A program made the translations under genes and the position numbers. Below are positions 30,386 to 40,073 of a stretch of 64,000 nt of DNA, piece by piece. Below the pieces are notes generated by a model. The model saw only the letters and a list, made by a program, of their open reading frames with translations. It did not search any database and was not told the DNA's origin. The DNA comes from Kocuria sp. TGY1127_2 (GTDB lineage: Bacteria; Actinomycetota; Actinomycetes; Actinomycetales; Micrococcaceae): the NCBI RefSeq assembly GCF_013394385.1, contig NZ_AP022834.1, positions 868,001-932,000 on the forward strand, written 5' to 3'. The number at the start of each line of letters is the position of its first letter. The stretch's first letter is position 1.

Positions 30386-31696
30386 GTGCTCGGCGCTTTC
30401 GGACGGGCGTTCAAAACCCCCGACCTACGACGCAAGCTGCTGTTCACACTCGCGGTCATTGTGATCTACCGCGCCGGTACTTTCGTGCCAGCGCCGGGTG
30501 TTGACTACGGGAACGTCCAGCAGTGCATCGCCATGGGAGGTACCACCGGTGGTATCTACGACATGGTCAACCTCTTCAGTGGTGGCGCGCTCCTACAATT
30601 GTCGATCTTCGCCTTGGGTGTGATGCCGTACATCACGGCGTCGATCATCGTGCAGCTTCTTCGAGTCGTGATTCCGAGATTCCAGGAATTGCATGAAGAA
30701 GGCGGTCAGGGCCAGCAGAAGCTGACCCAGTACACGCGCTACCTGACCATGGGCCTGGCGCTCCTGAACGCCACGACAATCATCTCGTTGGCTCGCTCGG
30801 GTGCTCTGCTGGGCAACTGCCCGCTCCCGGTTATCCCGGATGATTCGATCCTCATGATCATCGTCATCATTATCACCCTGACCGCGGGCACAGGCATCAT
30901 CATGTGGCTGGGCGAGCAGATCACGGAGAAGGGCGTCGGCAACGGTATGTCCTTGCTGATCTTCACGTCGATCGCCGCTTCCTTCCCGTCCGCACTCGGC
31001 CAGATCTTCAAGACCCAGGGATGGGGCGTTTTCGCCGCGATCCTCGGTATCGGTCTCGTCGTGATCGTCGCGGTGGTGTTCGTCGAACAATCCCAGCGCA
31101 GAATTCCCGTCCAATACGCCAAGCGGATGGTCGGCCGGCGCACGATTGGCGGCACAACCACGTACATCCCGCTGAAGGTCAACATGGCCGGCGTGATCCC
31201 GGTGATCTTCGCGTCGTCCCTGCTGATGTTGCCCGGGCTGATCGGGCAGTTCTCGACTCCCAAGGACGGAACACCTCCTCCTGAGTGGGTCAATTGGATC
31301 AACGGCAACCTGGTCAAGGGCGATCACCCGCTCTACATGATCTTGTACTTCCTGTTGATCGTTGGTTTTGCCTACTTCTATGTTTCGATCACGTTCAACC
31401 CGCAAGAGGTGTCGGACAACATGAAGAAGTACGGCGGATTCATCCCCGGGATCCGTGCCGGGCGTCCGACCGAGCGGTATTTGGGATACGTCCTGAACCG
31501 CATCACCCTCCCGGGATCGCTGTATTTGGGCATCGTGGCGCTGATACCTCTGATCGCACTCGTGATGTTCAATGCGAACCAAAATTTCCCGTTCGGTGGC
31601 ACATCGCTGCTGATCGTGGTCGGCGTCGGCCTGGACACCATCAAGCAAATCGACGCTCAGTTGCAACAACGACACTATGAAGGACTTCTGCGATGA
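30386..31696 (+). CDS. secY: Preprotein translocase subunit SecY
   Basis: A 436-residue ten-helix channel subunit of the Sec translocon. It begins LGAFGRAFKTPDLRRKLLFT, has a plug region (GVDYGNVQQCIA...MVNLFSGG), QLSIFALGVMPYITASIIVQLL and the cytoplasmic loop QRRIPVQYAKRMVGRRTIGG that contacts the ribosome. The start is GTG 30386 with AGGAGG 4 bases before it. It is coupled to adk by an ATGA overlap and exports, among others, the surface proteins and lipoproteins of the iron loci. Confidence 0.97.
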   Translation: MLGAFGRAFKTPDLRRKLLFTLAVIVIYRAGTFVPAPGVDYGNVQQCIAMGGTTGGIYDMVNLFSGGALLQLSIFALGVMPYITASIIVQLLRVVIPRFQELHEEGGQGQQKLTQYTRYLTMGLALLNATTIISLARSGALLGNCPLPVIPDDSILMIIVIIITLTAGTGIIMWLGEQITEKGVGNGMSLLIFTSIAASFPSALGQIFKTQGWGVFAAILGIGLVVIVAVVFVEQSQRRIPVQYAKRMVGRRTIGGTTTYIPLKVNMAGVIPVIFASSLLMLPGLIGQFSTPKDGTPPPEWVNWINGNLVKGDHPLYMILYFLLIVGFAYFYVSITFNPQEVSDNMKKYGGFIPGIRAGRPTERYLGYVLNRITLPGSLYLGIVALIPLIALVMFNANQNFPFGGTSLLIVVGVGLDTIKQIDAQLQQRHYEGLLR

Positions 31697-32256
31697 ACCG
31701 TTTGCTCATCATCGGGCCTCCCGGCGCCGGAAAAGGAACACAGGCCGTCAAGATCTCCGAGGAATTGTCGATCCCGGCGATTTCCACCGGCGATATCTTC
31801 AGGGCCAACATCAAGGAAGAAACTGAACTGGGTCGTGAGGCCAAACAGTATATGGACGCCGGTAACCTGGTTCCCGATTCGGTCACCAATCGCATGGTTC
31901 GGGATCGCTTGGCCCAGGAGGACGCGAGTCACGGCTTTCTGCTGGATGGTTACCCCCGCAACACGGCGCAAGTCGAGGAACTCGATTCGATCCTCAATGA
32001 CCTGGGTCAGAAGATCGACGGTGTCCTGCTGCTGACTGCGGACAACGAGGAGCTCGTTCAGCGTCTCCTCGGACGCGCCAAGGATCAGGGTCGTAGCGAC
32101 GACACGGAAGAGGTGATCCGTCACCGTCTGGAGGTTTACGCCCAGGAAACCGAGCCGATCGTCGGGTTGTACGAGGCACGAGGCATCGTGACTCGCGTGG
32201 ATGGACTCGGAAGCATCGACGAGGTCAGTCAGCGTTTGCTGGCTGCCGTTCGATAA
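31693..32256 (+). CDS. adk: Adenylate kinase, short form
   Basis: A 187-residue kinase converting AMP and ATP into two ADP. The P-loop GPPGAGKGTQ, AMP-site STGDIFRANI and GYPRNTAQVEEL are clear. The lid insertion with zinc ligands found in longer forms is absent (GRAKDQGRSDDTEEVIRHR follows directly), as usual in actinobacteria. It starts in the secY stop. A perfect 12-bp hairpin lies 32 bp after its stop. Confidence 0.96.
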   Translation: MNRLLIIGPPGAGKGTQAVKISEELSIPAISTGDIFRANIKEETELGREAKQYMDAGNLVPDSVTNRMVRDRLAQEDASHGFLLDGYPRNTAQVEELDSILNDLGQKIDGVLLLTADNEELVQRLLGRAKDQGRSDDTEEVIRHRLEVYAQETEPIVGLYEARGIVTRVDGLGSIDEVSQRLLAAVR

Positions 32257-32288
32257 TTCGACTTCCAGTCTCCCAGGAGACCCAACAA

Positions 32289-32320
32289 CGGGCCCCCGAC
32301 ACATTGAAGTCGGGGGCCCG
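32289..32320 (+). terminator. Terminator after adk
   Basis: CGGGCCCCCGAC pairs perfectly with GTCGGGGGCCCG across an 8-base loop, followed by TCTTCC. It separates adk from map, genes that are often cotranscribed. Confidence 0.8.
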
Positions 32321-32384
32321 TCTTCCTACCCGGCGACTGGTCCGGATGAACCAACCAAACAAAACGTGATGAGGAAGTGCCCGG

Positions 32385-33212
32385 ATGTTCGGCCGACGCA
32401 AAATCGAGTACAAGACCAACCAGCAGCTCCGTGCGATGGCGCGTGCCGGCGTCGTGACCTCACGAGCGCTCGACGCCGCCGTCGCAGCGACTGCCCCCGG
32501 CGTCACAACGGCACAATTGGACCAAACTTTCCGCGAAGTGCTCACGGAAAATCACGCGACGTCGAACTTCCTCGGTTACTACGGCTTTCCAGCAACTATC
32601 TGCGCTTCTCCCAATGACATCGTCGTCCACGGCATTCCCAACGATGAACCGTTGCGCGACGGGGACATCATCTCGATCGACGGCGGCGCAATCGTCGACG
32701 GATGGCACGGGGACTCTGCGCGCACCGTATTGGTCGGGACCGCGACCAGGCAGGACCACGAGCTGTCAGAAATGACCCGAGCCGCGATGTGGCACGGCAT
32801 CGCCGCCGCGGCCACAGCTGGGCGAGTGGGGGAGATCGGCACTGCCATCGAGGACTTCATCCGCAAGGAATCGGGCGGGACCTACGGGATTGTCGAGGAC
32901 TACGTGGGCCACGGAATCGGAACCGAAATGCACATGGCCCCCGACGTTCCGAATTACCGCACTCGTGACTCAGGTCCCAGGCTCAAGTCAGGCATGGCCC
33001 TGGCGATCGAACCGATGCTTGTGACAGGATCGACGGAGACCGTGATCTTGGACGACGACTGGACGGTCAAGACTACCGACGGCTCCCATGCGAGCCAATG
33101 GGAACACTCGGTGGCATTTCATCGGGACGGCATCTGGGTTCTGACCGCTGAAGACGGCGGTGCTGAAGAACTGGCCGCCCTGGGGGTCTCAGTGGCCCCG
33201 ATTCCCGACTAA
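32385..33212 (+). CDS. map: Methionine aminopeptidase, type I
   Basis: A 275-residue metallopeptidase that removes the initiator methionine. All five metal ligands are in recognisable contexts: the two Asp in [17 protein letters not shown], His in GHGIGTEMH, Glu in AIEPM and Glu in [24 protein letters not shown] is typical. GAGGAAG lies upstream of the ATG. There is no zinc-finger extension. Confidence 0.96.
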   Translation: MFGRRKIEYKTNQQLRAMARAGVVTSRALDAAVAATAPGVTTAQLDQTFREVLTENHATSNFLGYYGFPATICASPNDIVVHGIPNDEPLRDGDIISIDGGAIVDGWHGDSARTVLVGTATRQDHELSEMTRAAMWHGIAAAATAGRVGEIGTAIEDFIRKESGGTYGIVEDYVGHGIGTEMHMAPDVPNYRTRDSGPRLKSGMALAIEPMLVTGSTETVILDDDWTVKTTDGSHASQWEHSVAFHRDGIWVLTAEDGGAEELAALGVSVAPIPD

Positions 33213-33250
33213 GCACCACACACGCCGCACACAGGAAAAGGGGCACTACC

Positions 33251-34426
33251 GTGTCATCCGAGACTTCGACCCCCGTGGAGATCACCTCCCGGCCCGAGCC
33301 CGGCAAAATCTTGCTCAAAGCTCCCCGACGGGCCAAACCGCCGCGCCACATCGCGGATATGGATCTCGCGGGGCGTAAAGAATTTCTCCAAGAACTCGGT
33401 CACCGGCCGTTCCGGGCTTCACAGCTGTCCAAGCACTATTTCGAGCGTTTGGTCACGGACCCCCAGGACATGACGGACCTTCCGGTGGCGTCCCGTGAGC
33501 AGATGGTTGCCGACGCGATGCCGAAGCTGCTGACCACGGTGAACACCTTGGAAGCCGATGGTGGAGACACCCTTAAACTGGTGCACCGTCTTTTCGACGG
33601 TGCTCTGGTGGAATCCGTGATCATGCGGTATTCCAACCGCGTGACCATGTGCATCTCCTCGCAGGCCGGTTGCGGTATGAACTGTCCCTTTTGCGCGACC
33701 GGTCAGGCAGGCCTGACTCGGAACCTTTCCACTGCGGAAATTGTGGAACAAGTGGTAGCGGGCGCGCGCATGGTCAAGACGATGAAGGGGCTGGAAAACG
33801 CCGAGGACGGTCCAGAAGAAACCAAGCCCTTGCGTATCTCGAACATCGTCTTCATGGGCATGGGCGAGGCCCTCGCAAATTACAAGTCCTCGCTGGGCGC
33901 CGTACATCGACTGATCGACCCATCGCCGGAAGGTTTAGGGATCTCGGCTCGAGGGATCACAATGTCGACGGTTGGCTTGGTTCCTGGGATGTACAAGTTC
34001 ACTCAAGAGAACCTGCCGGTTACCTTGGCTCTGTCCCTCCACGCCCCGGACGACGAGCTCAGGGACGAGCTCATCCCGATCAATAACCGGTGGAAGGTCG
34101 ACGAGACCCTCGACGCTGCGTATGACTACTACCGTCAGACCGGACGTCGTGTCTCGATCGAGTACGCGCTCATCCGGGACATCAACGATCAGGGCTGGCG
34201 CGCCGACTTGCTGGGCAAGAAGCTGGCACAGAGGGGCCGGGGCTGGGTCCACGTCAATCCCATCCCGCTCAACCCGACACCCGGCTCCAAGTGGACCGCC
34301 TCGCGCCCCGGCGTCGAGCAGAACTTCGTCGAGCGTCTTAGGGCACACGGCATCCCGACCACGGTCCGGGACACTCGCGGATCCGACATCGACGGGGCGT
34401 GCGGCCAGCTGGCGGCAGCGAGCTAG
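33251..34426 (+). CDS. rlmN: Dual-specificity 23S rRNA/tRNA adenine-C2 methyltransferase RlmN
   Basis: A 391-residue radical-SAM enzyme that methylates C2 of A2503 in 23S rRNA and A37 in tRNAs. The cluster-binding CxxxCxxC is Cys141, Cys145 and Cys148 (CGMNCPFC); [14 protein letters not shown] and the C-terminal [15 protein letters not shown] and [18 protein letters not shown] are diagnostic. The start is GTG 33251 behind AGGAAAAGGGG. It sits between map and infA, inside the run of ribosomal and translation genes, an unusual place for rlmN. Confidence 0.95.
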   Translation: MSSETSTPVEITSRPEPGKILLKAPRRAKPPRHIADMDLAGRKEFLQELGHRPFRASQLSKHYFERLVTDPQDMTDLPVASREQMVADAMPKLLTTVNTLEADGGDTLKLVHRLFDGALVESVIMRYSNRVTMCISSQAGCGMNCPFCATGQAGLTRNLSTAEIVEQVVAGARMVKTMKGLENAEDGPEETKPLRISNIVFMGMGEALANYKSSLGAVHRLIDPSPEGLGISARGITMSTVGLVPGMYKFTQENLPVTLALSLHAPDDELRDELIPINNRWKVDETLDAAYDYYRQTGRRVSIEYALIRDINDQGWRADLLGKKLAQRGRGWVHVNPIPLNPTPGSKWTASRPGVEQNFVERLRAHGIPTTVRDTRGSDIDGACGQLAAAS

Positions 34427-34726
34427 GGGAGTTGATGGCCCTCGCGTCATGGCTGCGAGCCGTCGGGGCGGAACCTATGCACGCTACTGCTACTGCTGCA
34501 CCGGCATCGTGGACTTCTGACCTTCGGTCGGAGTGAAAATATCCCGGCGAGGGAAGTCACAATGGTTCCTGGTCGGTCGCTGGGTTAACATACAGCAAAG
34601 TATGGCGTACACTTGTCTGTTGGTTGTGTCTGCCGTGCGCGCGCACATTTTTGGTGGTGTGATGGCAGAAAGAATCATTCAATTGCCTCTCGCACAGCGC
34701 GTGAGGCACCGACGTTAGCGGAGGAT
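34427..34726. other. Promoter-bearing gap before infA
   Basis: 300 bp between rlmN and infA. It contains the strong promoter at 34585-34613 and leaves a leader of about 105 nt before infA. No gene is visible; an in-frame extension of infA back to 34613 is rejected because infA is full length from 34727. Confidence 0.6.
34585..34613 (+). promoter_or_regulatory. infA promoter
   Basis: TTAACA (34585-34590) and TACACT (34608-34613) with exactly 17 bp between them, the best sigma-70-type promoter in the window, placed to drive infA-rpmJ-rpsM-rpsK-rpoA-rplQ. Confidence 0.7.
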
Positions 34727-34948
34727 ATGGCCAAGAAAGACGGCGTAATCGAGATTGAGGGCTCTGTGGTGGAAGCCCTGCCCAACGCAATGTTCCGCGT
34801 TGAGCTGGACAACGGTCACAAGGTTCTTGCACACATCTCCGGAAAGATGCGTCAGCACTACATTCGAATCCTCCCCGAGGATCGCGTGGTTGTTGAACTC
34901 TCTCCGTACGATCTCTCACGTGGTCGCATCGTCTACCGCTACAAGTAG
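34727..34948 (+). CDS. infA: Translation initiation factor IF-1
   Basis: A 73-residue OB-fold protein that binds the ribosomal A site during initiation. The sequence ([20 protein letters not shown] ... [12 protein letters not shown]) is the standard bacterial IF-1 over its full length. GGAGG lies just before the ATG. It is the first gene of the alpha-operon transcript from the promoter at 34585. Confidence 0.97.
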   Translation: MAKKDGVIEIEGSVVEALPNAMFRVELDNGHKVLAHISGKMRQHYIRILPEDRVVVELSPYDLSRGRIVYRYK

Positions 34949-34979
34949 ATCTCATCTCCGCCTCGTGCGGAGGGTGAAG

Positions 34980-35003
34980 GGCACCGCCCAGACGGGTGGT
35001 GCC
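34980..35003 (+). other. Hairpin between infA and rpmJ
   Basis: GGCACC pairs with GGTGCC, with further pairing of GCCC and GGGT inside. It lies in a 130-bp gap. It may attenuate or stabilise the message; there is no T run. Confidence 0.5.
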
Positions 35004-35078
35004 TGTCTGCGTGCATGGGATTCGACTGCGTGTCGGGTCTCGTAACAACTACAAGTTGCAACAACGCAAAGGAATGCG

Positions 35079-35192
35079 ATGAAGGTTCAGCCGAGCGTGA
35101 AGCCCATCTGCGATAGCTGCAAAGTGATCCGCCGTCATGGCGTGGTCATGGTTATCTGCAGTAACCCGCGCCATAAGCAGCGTCAGGGCTAA
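35079..35192 (+). CDS. rpmJ: 50S ribosomal protein L36
   Basis: A 37-residue protein ([20 protein letters not shown] ... PRHKQRQG). The zinc ligands Cys11, Cys14, Cys27 and His32 are all present, so this is the zinc-binding form. AAAGGAA precedes the ATG. It lies between infA and rpsM as in most bacteria. Confidence 0.96.
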   Translation: MKVQPSVKPICDSCKVIRRHGVVMVICSNPRHKQRQG

Positions 35193-35344
35193 TAGCCTTC
35201 TGATGCAGCCGGTTACCGCCGGCATCTAATACAAGGCACCGCACCCCATCAGTGGGATACCTCCGGATACAGAGGCCGGAGACCGGGGAAACTCGGGCAG
35301 TGATGCTGTAAACCTCTGGATCAACTACAAGGAGAACCGCCACT

Positions 35345-35713
35345 ATGGCTCGTCTCGCAGGAGTAGATCTTCCCCGCGAAAAGCGCGTGGAAATTGCTCT
35401 CACGTACATCTACGGCGTGGGTAAGACCCGTGCCCTCGAGGCCCTGACCGCCACCGGCATCAGCCCGGACATCCGCGTCAAGGACCTCTCCGACGCCCAG
35501 CTCGTTCAGCTGCGTGACTACATCGAAGGCAACTTGAAGGTTGAGGGCGACCTCCGCCGCGAGGTGGCCGCCGACATCCGCCGCAAGGTTGAAATCGGTA
35601 GCTACCAGGGACTCCGCCACCGCCGCGGCCTTCCCGTACACGGCCAGCGCACCAAGACCAATGCTCGTACCCGTAAGGGTCCGAAGCGCACGGTCGCCGG
35701 TAAGAAGAAGTAA
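35345..35713 (+). CDS. rpsM: 30S ribosomal protein S13
   Basis: A 122-residue S13 of the head, contacting the P-site tRNA and L5. [40 protein letters not shown] and the basic tail [13 protein letters not shown] are characteristic. AAGGAG precedes the ATG after a 152-bp gap with minor stem-loops. Confidence 0.97.
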   Translation: MARLAGVDLPREKRVEIALTYIYGVGKTRALEALTATGISPDIRVKDLSDAQLVQLRDYIEGNLKVEGDLRREVAADIRRKVEIGSYQGLRHRRGLPVHGQRTKTNARTRKGPKRTVAGKKK

Positions 35714-35741
35714 TCACCCTTTCGCGTAGGAGAAGTTTTTA

Positions 35742-36146
35742 ATGCCCCCAAAGACTCGTGCTGCGGCCGCTCGTAAGCCCCGCCGCAAGGATAAAAAGAA
35801 TATTGCCGCCGGTCAGGCGCACATCAAGTCCACATTCAACAACACCATCGTATCGATCACCGATCCCTCGGGTGCCGTGATTTCCTGGTCTTCCGCCGGT
35901 GAAATGGGCTTCAAGGGTTCGCGCAAGTCGACGCCGTACGCCGCGCAGATGGCTGCTGAGTCCGCCGCAAAGCGCGCTCAGGAGCACGGTGTTCGCAAGG
36001 TTGACGTGTTCGTCAAGGGTCCGGGTTCGGGTCGCGAAACCGCTATCCGCTCGCTCCAGGCCACCGGCCTTGAGGTAGGTTCCATCTCTGATGTGACCCC
36101 GAGCGCGCACAACGGTTGCCGTCCCCCGAAGCGCCGCCGCGTCTGA
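35742..36146 (+). CDS. rpsK: 30S ribosomal protein S11
   Basis: A 134-residue S11 of the platform. [40 protein letters not shown] and the C-terminal [18 protein letters not shown] are diagnostic. AGGAGAAG precedes the ATG. No rpsD gene follows, so S4 must be encoded elsewhere. Confidence 0.97.
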   Translation: MPPKTRAAAARKPRRKDKKNIAAGQAHIKSTFNNTIVSITDPSGAVISWSSAGEMGFKGSRKSTPYAAQMAAESAAKRAQEHGVRKVDVFVKGPGSGRETAIRSLQATGLEVGSISDVTPSAHNGCRPPKRRRV

Positions 36147-36205
36147 TCCAGACGTTGCCGTCCGCCAGGCTGGTGTATCCCTTGTTCGGGAGCCGCAAGC
36201 CTGGG

Positions 36206-36229
36206 GTCTCGTGGCTCCGGCCACGAGAC
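36206..36229 (+). other. Strong hairpin between rpsK and rpoA
   Basis: GTCTCGTGGC pairs perfectly with GCCACGAGAC around a TCCG tetraloop. No T run follows. In the 173-bp rpsK-rpoA gap it may be an RNA-processing site or partial terminator that sets RNA polymerase alpha levels. Confidence 0.6.
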
Positions 36230-36319
36230 ATCCGGGTGCCGCAACCGCGGCCCCTTATCCCTTGTTTTCCCCAACCTGTGTTGCGTCATATAGCGGATGC
36301 TCGCTGAAAGGAAACATCA

Positions 36320-37327
36320 GTGCTCATTGCACAGCGCCCTACCCTGAGTGAAGAAGTCGTCGAGGATAACCGCTCGCGCTTCACGATCTCGCCCCTCGAA
36401 CCCGGATTCGGCTACACGCTGGGTAATTCCTTGCGTCGCACGCTTCTGTCCTCCATTCCCGGTGCCGCCGTGACCAGTATCCGTATTGACGGTGTGCTGC
36501 ACGAGTTCTCCACCGTGGACGGCGTGAAAGAAGATGTCACCGAGATCATCCTGAACATCAAGAAGCTTTCGGTTTCGTCCGAGAATGACGAGCCCGTCGT
36601 TGCTTACCTGCGCAAGCAGGGCCCTGGCGAGCTGACCGCTGGCGATATCGAGGTTCCGGCCGGTGTGGAGATCCACAACCCGGAGCTCCGTATCGCAACC
36701 CTCAACGCCAAGGGAAGTTTCAACGCCGAACTGACGATCGAGCGTGGCCGCGGCTACGTTTCTGCCTCGCAGAACAAGGCCGGCGCCGGAGAGTCCGAGA
36801 TCGGCCGTATTCCGGTCGACTCGATCTACTCCCCGGTTCTCAAGGTCACTTTCCGCGTTGCGGCGACTCGTGTTGAGCAGCGTACCGACTTCGACAGCCT
36901 CGTGCTCGATATCGAAACCAAGGAAGCCATCGCTCCGCGCGACGCGGTTGCCTCTGCAGGCAGCACCTTGGTCGAGCTCTTCGGGCTCGCTCGGGAACTG
37001 AACACCGAAGCAGAGGGCATCGAGGTAGGACCTTCTCCGGCCGACGAGTCCATGGCCGCTGATATGGCCCTGCCCATCGAGGACCTCGACATGTCCGTGC
37101 GTTCGTACAACTGCCTCAAGCGTGAGGGAATCCATACTGTGGGTGAACTCGTGACGCGCTCCGAGGCGGATCTGATGGACATTCGGAACTTCGGTGCCAA
37201 GTCGATCGACGAGGTCAAGGACAAGCTGGCTGAGTTGGGGATGTCCCTCAAGGATTCGCCCGCAGGCTTCGATCTGGCGGCTCGCGCGGCCGAGGACGAA
37301 GAGGTCGACGAGGAAGAGTCCTTCTAA
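36320..37327 (+). CDS. rpoA: RNA polymerase alpha subunit
   Basis: A 335-residue alpha subunit. The N-terminal assembly domain has [20 protein letters not shown] and [13 protein letters not shown]; the C-terminal domain, which binds UP elements and regulators, has [20 protein letters not shown] and [14 protein letters not shown]. The start is GTG 36320 after GAAAGGAAA. An acidic tail ([12 protein letters not shown]) ends the protein, as is common in actinobacteria. Confidence 0.97.
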   Translation: MLIAQRPTLSEEVVEDNRSRFTISPLEPGFGYTLGNSLRRTLLSSIPGAAVTSIRIDGVLHEFSTVDGVKEDVTEIILNIKKLSVSSENDEPVVAYLRKQGPGELTAGDIEVPAGVEIHNPELRIATLNAKGSFNAELTIERGRGYVSASQNKAGAGESEIGRIPVDSIYSPVLKVTFRVAATRVEQRTDFDSLVLDIETKEAIAPRDAVASAGSTLVELFGLARELNTEAEGIEVGPSPADESMAADMALPIEDLDMSVRSYNCLKREGIHTVGELVTRSEADLMDIRNFGAKSIDEVKDKLAELGMSLKDSPAGFDLAARAAEDEEVDEEESF

Positions 37328-37423
37328 TCCCTCGGACGGCGACGAGCCGACCACAGTTCACACCAATCTTTGGTCCTCGCGATGTGAGTTCGCGGGAACC
37401 ATGACCAATGGAGAGAAACTCAT

Positions 37424-38143
37424 ATGCCTACTCCCACAAAGGGGCCGCGCCTCGGCGGTAGCCCCTCACACCAGCGCCTCATTCTGGCCAACATGTCCCA
37501 GCAGCTCTTCGAGCACAAGCGCATCACGACCACCGTGACCAAGGCCAAGCGTCTTCGCCCGGTGGCAGAGCGTTTGATCACTTTCGCCAAGCGTGGGGAT
37601 CTCGCGGCTCGTCGTCGCGTCATGCGCTCGTTGACGGACAAGTCGGTCGTCCACGAGCTGTTCACCACGATCGCTCCGGCCATGGCCGAGCGCCCCGGTG
37701 GATACACCCGCATTACCAAGATCGGCTCGCGTTCAGGGGACAACGCGCCCATGGCTGTGATCGAGCTCGTGATGGAGCCCGTAGCGTCGAAGGCTGTTGT
37801 TGACGAAGCAACCCAGGCGGCCAACGCCGCGGCTTCCGCCAACCAGGCGGATTCCGCCGCGACCACCGAGGCACCGGCCGCTGAGCCGGTAGCCGAGGAA
37901 GCCGCAGCGCCCGAGGCTCCGGCTTCGGACATGCCCGCAGGTTCGCACGCTCCGCTCGAGTCCGGCGAAGCCCCCGAGGGCTTCGAAGTCAAGGGCAACC
38001 GCGATTCCATGAAGTACCATGTTCCCGGTTCGCGCTGGTACTCCAGCACTCGCGCCGAGATCTGGTTCGACACCGCAGAATCCGCTATCGCTGCCGGTTA
38101 CGCACCGGCCGGTGGCGCTGCTGCTCAGAAGGTTTCCGAGTAA
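37424..38143 (+). CDS. rplQ: 50S ribosomal protein L17 with C-terminal extra domain
   Basis: A 239-residue protein. Residues 1-120 are complete L17 ([59 protein letters not shown]). An Ala/Glu-rich linker of about 60 residues follows, then a compact conserved-looking segment at about 184-226 ([39 protein letters not shown]). It resembles the small KGNxxSxxYHxPGxxxY motif module that elsewhere ends secreted or nuclease-like proteins (sunset-type). The extension roughly doubles the size of L17. A terminator follows at 38179. Confidence 0.95.
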   Translation: MPTPTKGPRLGGSPSHQRLILANMSQQLFEHKRITTTVTKAKRLRPVAERLITFAKRGDLAARRRVMRSLTDKSVVHELFTTIAPAMAERPGGYTRITKIGSRSGDNAPMAVIELVMEPVASKAVVDEATQAANAAASANQADSAATTEAPAAEPVAEEAAAPEAPASDMPAGSHAPLESGEAPEGFEVKGNRDSMKYHVPGSRWYSSTRAEIWFDTAESAIAAGYAPAGGAAAQKVSE

Positions 38144-38178
38144 GGATCCCTTCTGCGCTGCGTTGCGCGATGATTGAG

Positions 38179-38213
38179 GCCCCGTCCACCATTGCGGTGG
38201 GCGGGGCTTTGTT
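38179..38213 (+). terminator. Terminator after rplQ
   Basis: GCCCCGTCCACC pairs with GGTGGGCGGGGC (one G-T pair) across a 5-base loop, followed by TTTGTT. It ends the alpha operon. Confidence 0.85.
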
Positions 38214-38255
38214 CTTGGTATCCCTGTAATTGTCCGGAGAAGCGGAGGACACGTC

Positions 38256-39305
38256 ATGAGTCAGAAGGACATTGTCGTATCGTCGAATCGGCTCAATTCC
38301 CCAGACCCGATGGTTTGTCCGGCCCCCGGGTCGGTCGGAGACGAAAGCGTGGTCGGGGATCTGGGCATGGTCGCGGTTCCGGAAGGCACCAGCGTGCGGG
38401 TTCGCGTGGACCTCTGTTATGACGGTGCGCCATTTTCCGGTTGGGCCAAGCAGCCCGGTCTCGTGACCATCGAGGGGTGCCTCGAAGAAGCAGCGCGCCT
38501 CGTTCTTCGCCAGGACGTCCGCTATACGGTGGCCGGTCGCACCGACGCTGGAGTGCACGCGGACCACCAAGTGGTCCACTTCGATCTTCCGTCGGATGTC
38601 TGGAACCGGTTGAGAGGGCGCGCCCGTAAGGGGAGCGACGCCGCGCCGGATACTCCCGGCGAATCGTTTGTCCGGAAAATGAACGGTGCCCTGGCCCGGC
38701 TCCTGTCCTCGGTTGCGCCTCCCTTGAGGCCCGGCTCCCGCGGTGCCGCTACGGGCTCGATCGTGATTCGATCAGCCGCACTGGTTCCGGCGGGTTTTGA
38801 CGCTCGCTTCTCGGCAATGTCACGTTCCTACGTCTACAGGATCGCAGACGGGCTCGAGCGCCAGGGGCCCTTGAACCGGACAACATCGTATTGGACCAGG
38901 TCTGCCTTGGATGTTGACACGTTGAACAGGGCGGGCGAGCGTCTGCTGGGACTGCACGACTTCTTGTCGTTTTGCAAACCTCGTCCGGGTGCGACCACGA
39001 TTCGTGACCTGAAGTCGGTTCGATTCGAGCGCACTGTAGGCGGCCTCATCGAAGCTCGTATCCGTGCAGATGCTTTTTGCCACAACATGGTCCGGTCCAT
39101 CATCGGTTCGTGTGTTTCGGTCGCCGAAGGCAAGAGAGACCTTGCGTGGTTGGATTCCAGAATTGCCGTGCCGGTTCGGGACTCCAGCGTTCGCCTTGCT
39201 CCTCCGGAGGGTCTGGTTCTGGAATCGATCACGTATCCCTCGGATCCCGCCGACTGGGCGACGCGCGCGGAGCAGACCCGAGCCAGGAGGGAGGCGGATC
39301 ACTGA
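38256..39305 (+). CDS. truA: tRNA pseudouridine(38-40) synthase TruA
   Basis: A 349-residue pseudouridine synthase that modifies the tRNA anticodon arm. The catalytic Asp lies in AGRTDAGVHA (about residue 94); LCYDGAPFSGWAKQPG and the C-terminal FCHNMVRSIIG are family markers. GGAGGAC precedes the ATG. About 45 residues before the conserved start (RVRVDLCYDG) are an extension; a later start cannot be excluded. It lies between rplQ and rplM, a common arrangement. Confidence 0.93.
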   Translation: MSQKDIVVSSNRLNSPDPMVCPAPGSVGDESVVGDLGMVAVPEGTSVRVRVDLCYDGAPFSGWAKQPGLVTIEGCLEEAARLVLRQDVRYTVAGRTDAGVHADHQVVHFDLPSDVWNRLRGRARKGSDAAPDTPGESFVRKMNGALARLLSSVAPPLRPGSRGAATGSIVIRSAALVPAGFDARFSAMSRSYVYRIADGLERQGPLNRTTSYWTRSALDVDTLNRAGERLLGLHDFLSFCKPRPGATTIRDLKSVRFERTVGGLIEARIRADAFCHNMVRSIIGSCVSVAEGKRDLAWLDSRIAVPVRDSSVRLAPPEGLVLESITYPSDPADWATRAEQTRARREADH

Positions 39306-39596
39306 GCGGGCCGGCCATCGGAGGCCGGTGTGGGGGATATCGCGGAGGACTTTCTCTTACCTGTGGATTAAGCCAGAATACTCCGGTATAGTTACTAGCT
39401 GTTGTGCGTGTCCCACCTCGGTTCATGCGCCCGGTTCATTCGCCCAGTTGCAGGGCACAGGGATGACCTTGGCGGCGAGACTTCGGGACGGAACGGATGT
39501 TGTCTGGCCCTCACCCAGACCCCTTCGAGCGCACCTGATCTGGCGTGACACCCAACTAGCGCCAATGAAGTAATTCCGACACGAAGGCAAATTAAC
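39306..39596. other. Leader and promoter region of rplM-rpsI
   Basis: A 291-bp gap with a probable promoter at 39364-39392 and a leader of about 200 nt before rplM. Such long leaders can carry ribosomal-protein autoregulation, but I recognise no named RNA motif here. Confidence 0.4.
39364..39392 (+). promoter_or_regulatory. Probable rplM promoter
   Basis: TGGATT (39364-39369) and TATAGT (39387-39392) with 17 bp between them, in the truA-rplM gap. The -10 is nearly consensus and the -35 is moderate. Confidence 0.5.
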
Positions 39597-40040
39597 GTGC
39601 GTACGTACACTCCGAAGCCCGGCGACATCGATCGCCAGTGGCATGTCATCGACGCCACCGACGTTGTCCTGGGTCGCCTTGCCAGCCAGTCCGCAACACT
39701 GCTGCGCGGCAAGCACAAGCCGACCTTTGCTCCTAACGTGGACACCGGTGACTTCGTCATCATCATCAACGCTGAGAAGGTTGCTCTGACCGGCGCCAAG
39801 CTCGAGAAGAAGCGTGCATTCCGCCACACCGGTTACCCGGGTGGCCTGCGGTCCGTTTCCTACACCGAGTTGTTGGCGAAGAACCCGACCAAGGCTGTCG
39901 AGAAGGCTGTCAAGGGCATGCTGCCCAAGAACAAGCTCGCGGCCGAGCAAATCAAGAAGCTCAAGGTTTATGCGGGTGCTGAGCACCCCCATGCTGCTCA
40001 GCAGCCCAAGACCTACGAGTTCGGCCAGATCGCCCAGTAA
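39597..40040 (+). CDS. rplM: 50S ribosomal protein L13
   Basis: A 147-residue L13, an early-assembly large-subunit protein. [50 protein letters not shown] and the C-terminal [16 protein letters not shown] are diagnostic. The start is GTG 39597. It is followed 33 bp later by rpsI, the usual pair. Confidence 0.97.
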   Translation: MRTYTPKPGDIDRQWHVIDATDVVLGRLASQSATLLRGKHKPTFAPNVDTGDFVIIINAEKVALTGAKLEKKRAFRHTGYPGGLRSVSYTELLAKNPTKAVEKAVKGMLPKNKLAAEQIKKLKVYAGAEHPHAAQQPKTYEFGQIAQ

Positions 40041-40073
40041 TCGGGCCTACGAAGACAACTACAAGGAGAAATC

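Noticed and set aside
34613-34726. N-terminal extension of IF-1
   Set aside because: IF-1 is complete from 34727 with GGAGG in front, and the extension would start inside the promoter's -10 element.
39306-39596. Small RNA or named ribosomal-protein leader
   Set aside because: The gap is long enough for a leader, but I could not match it to any known RNA motif by eye.
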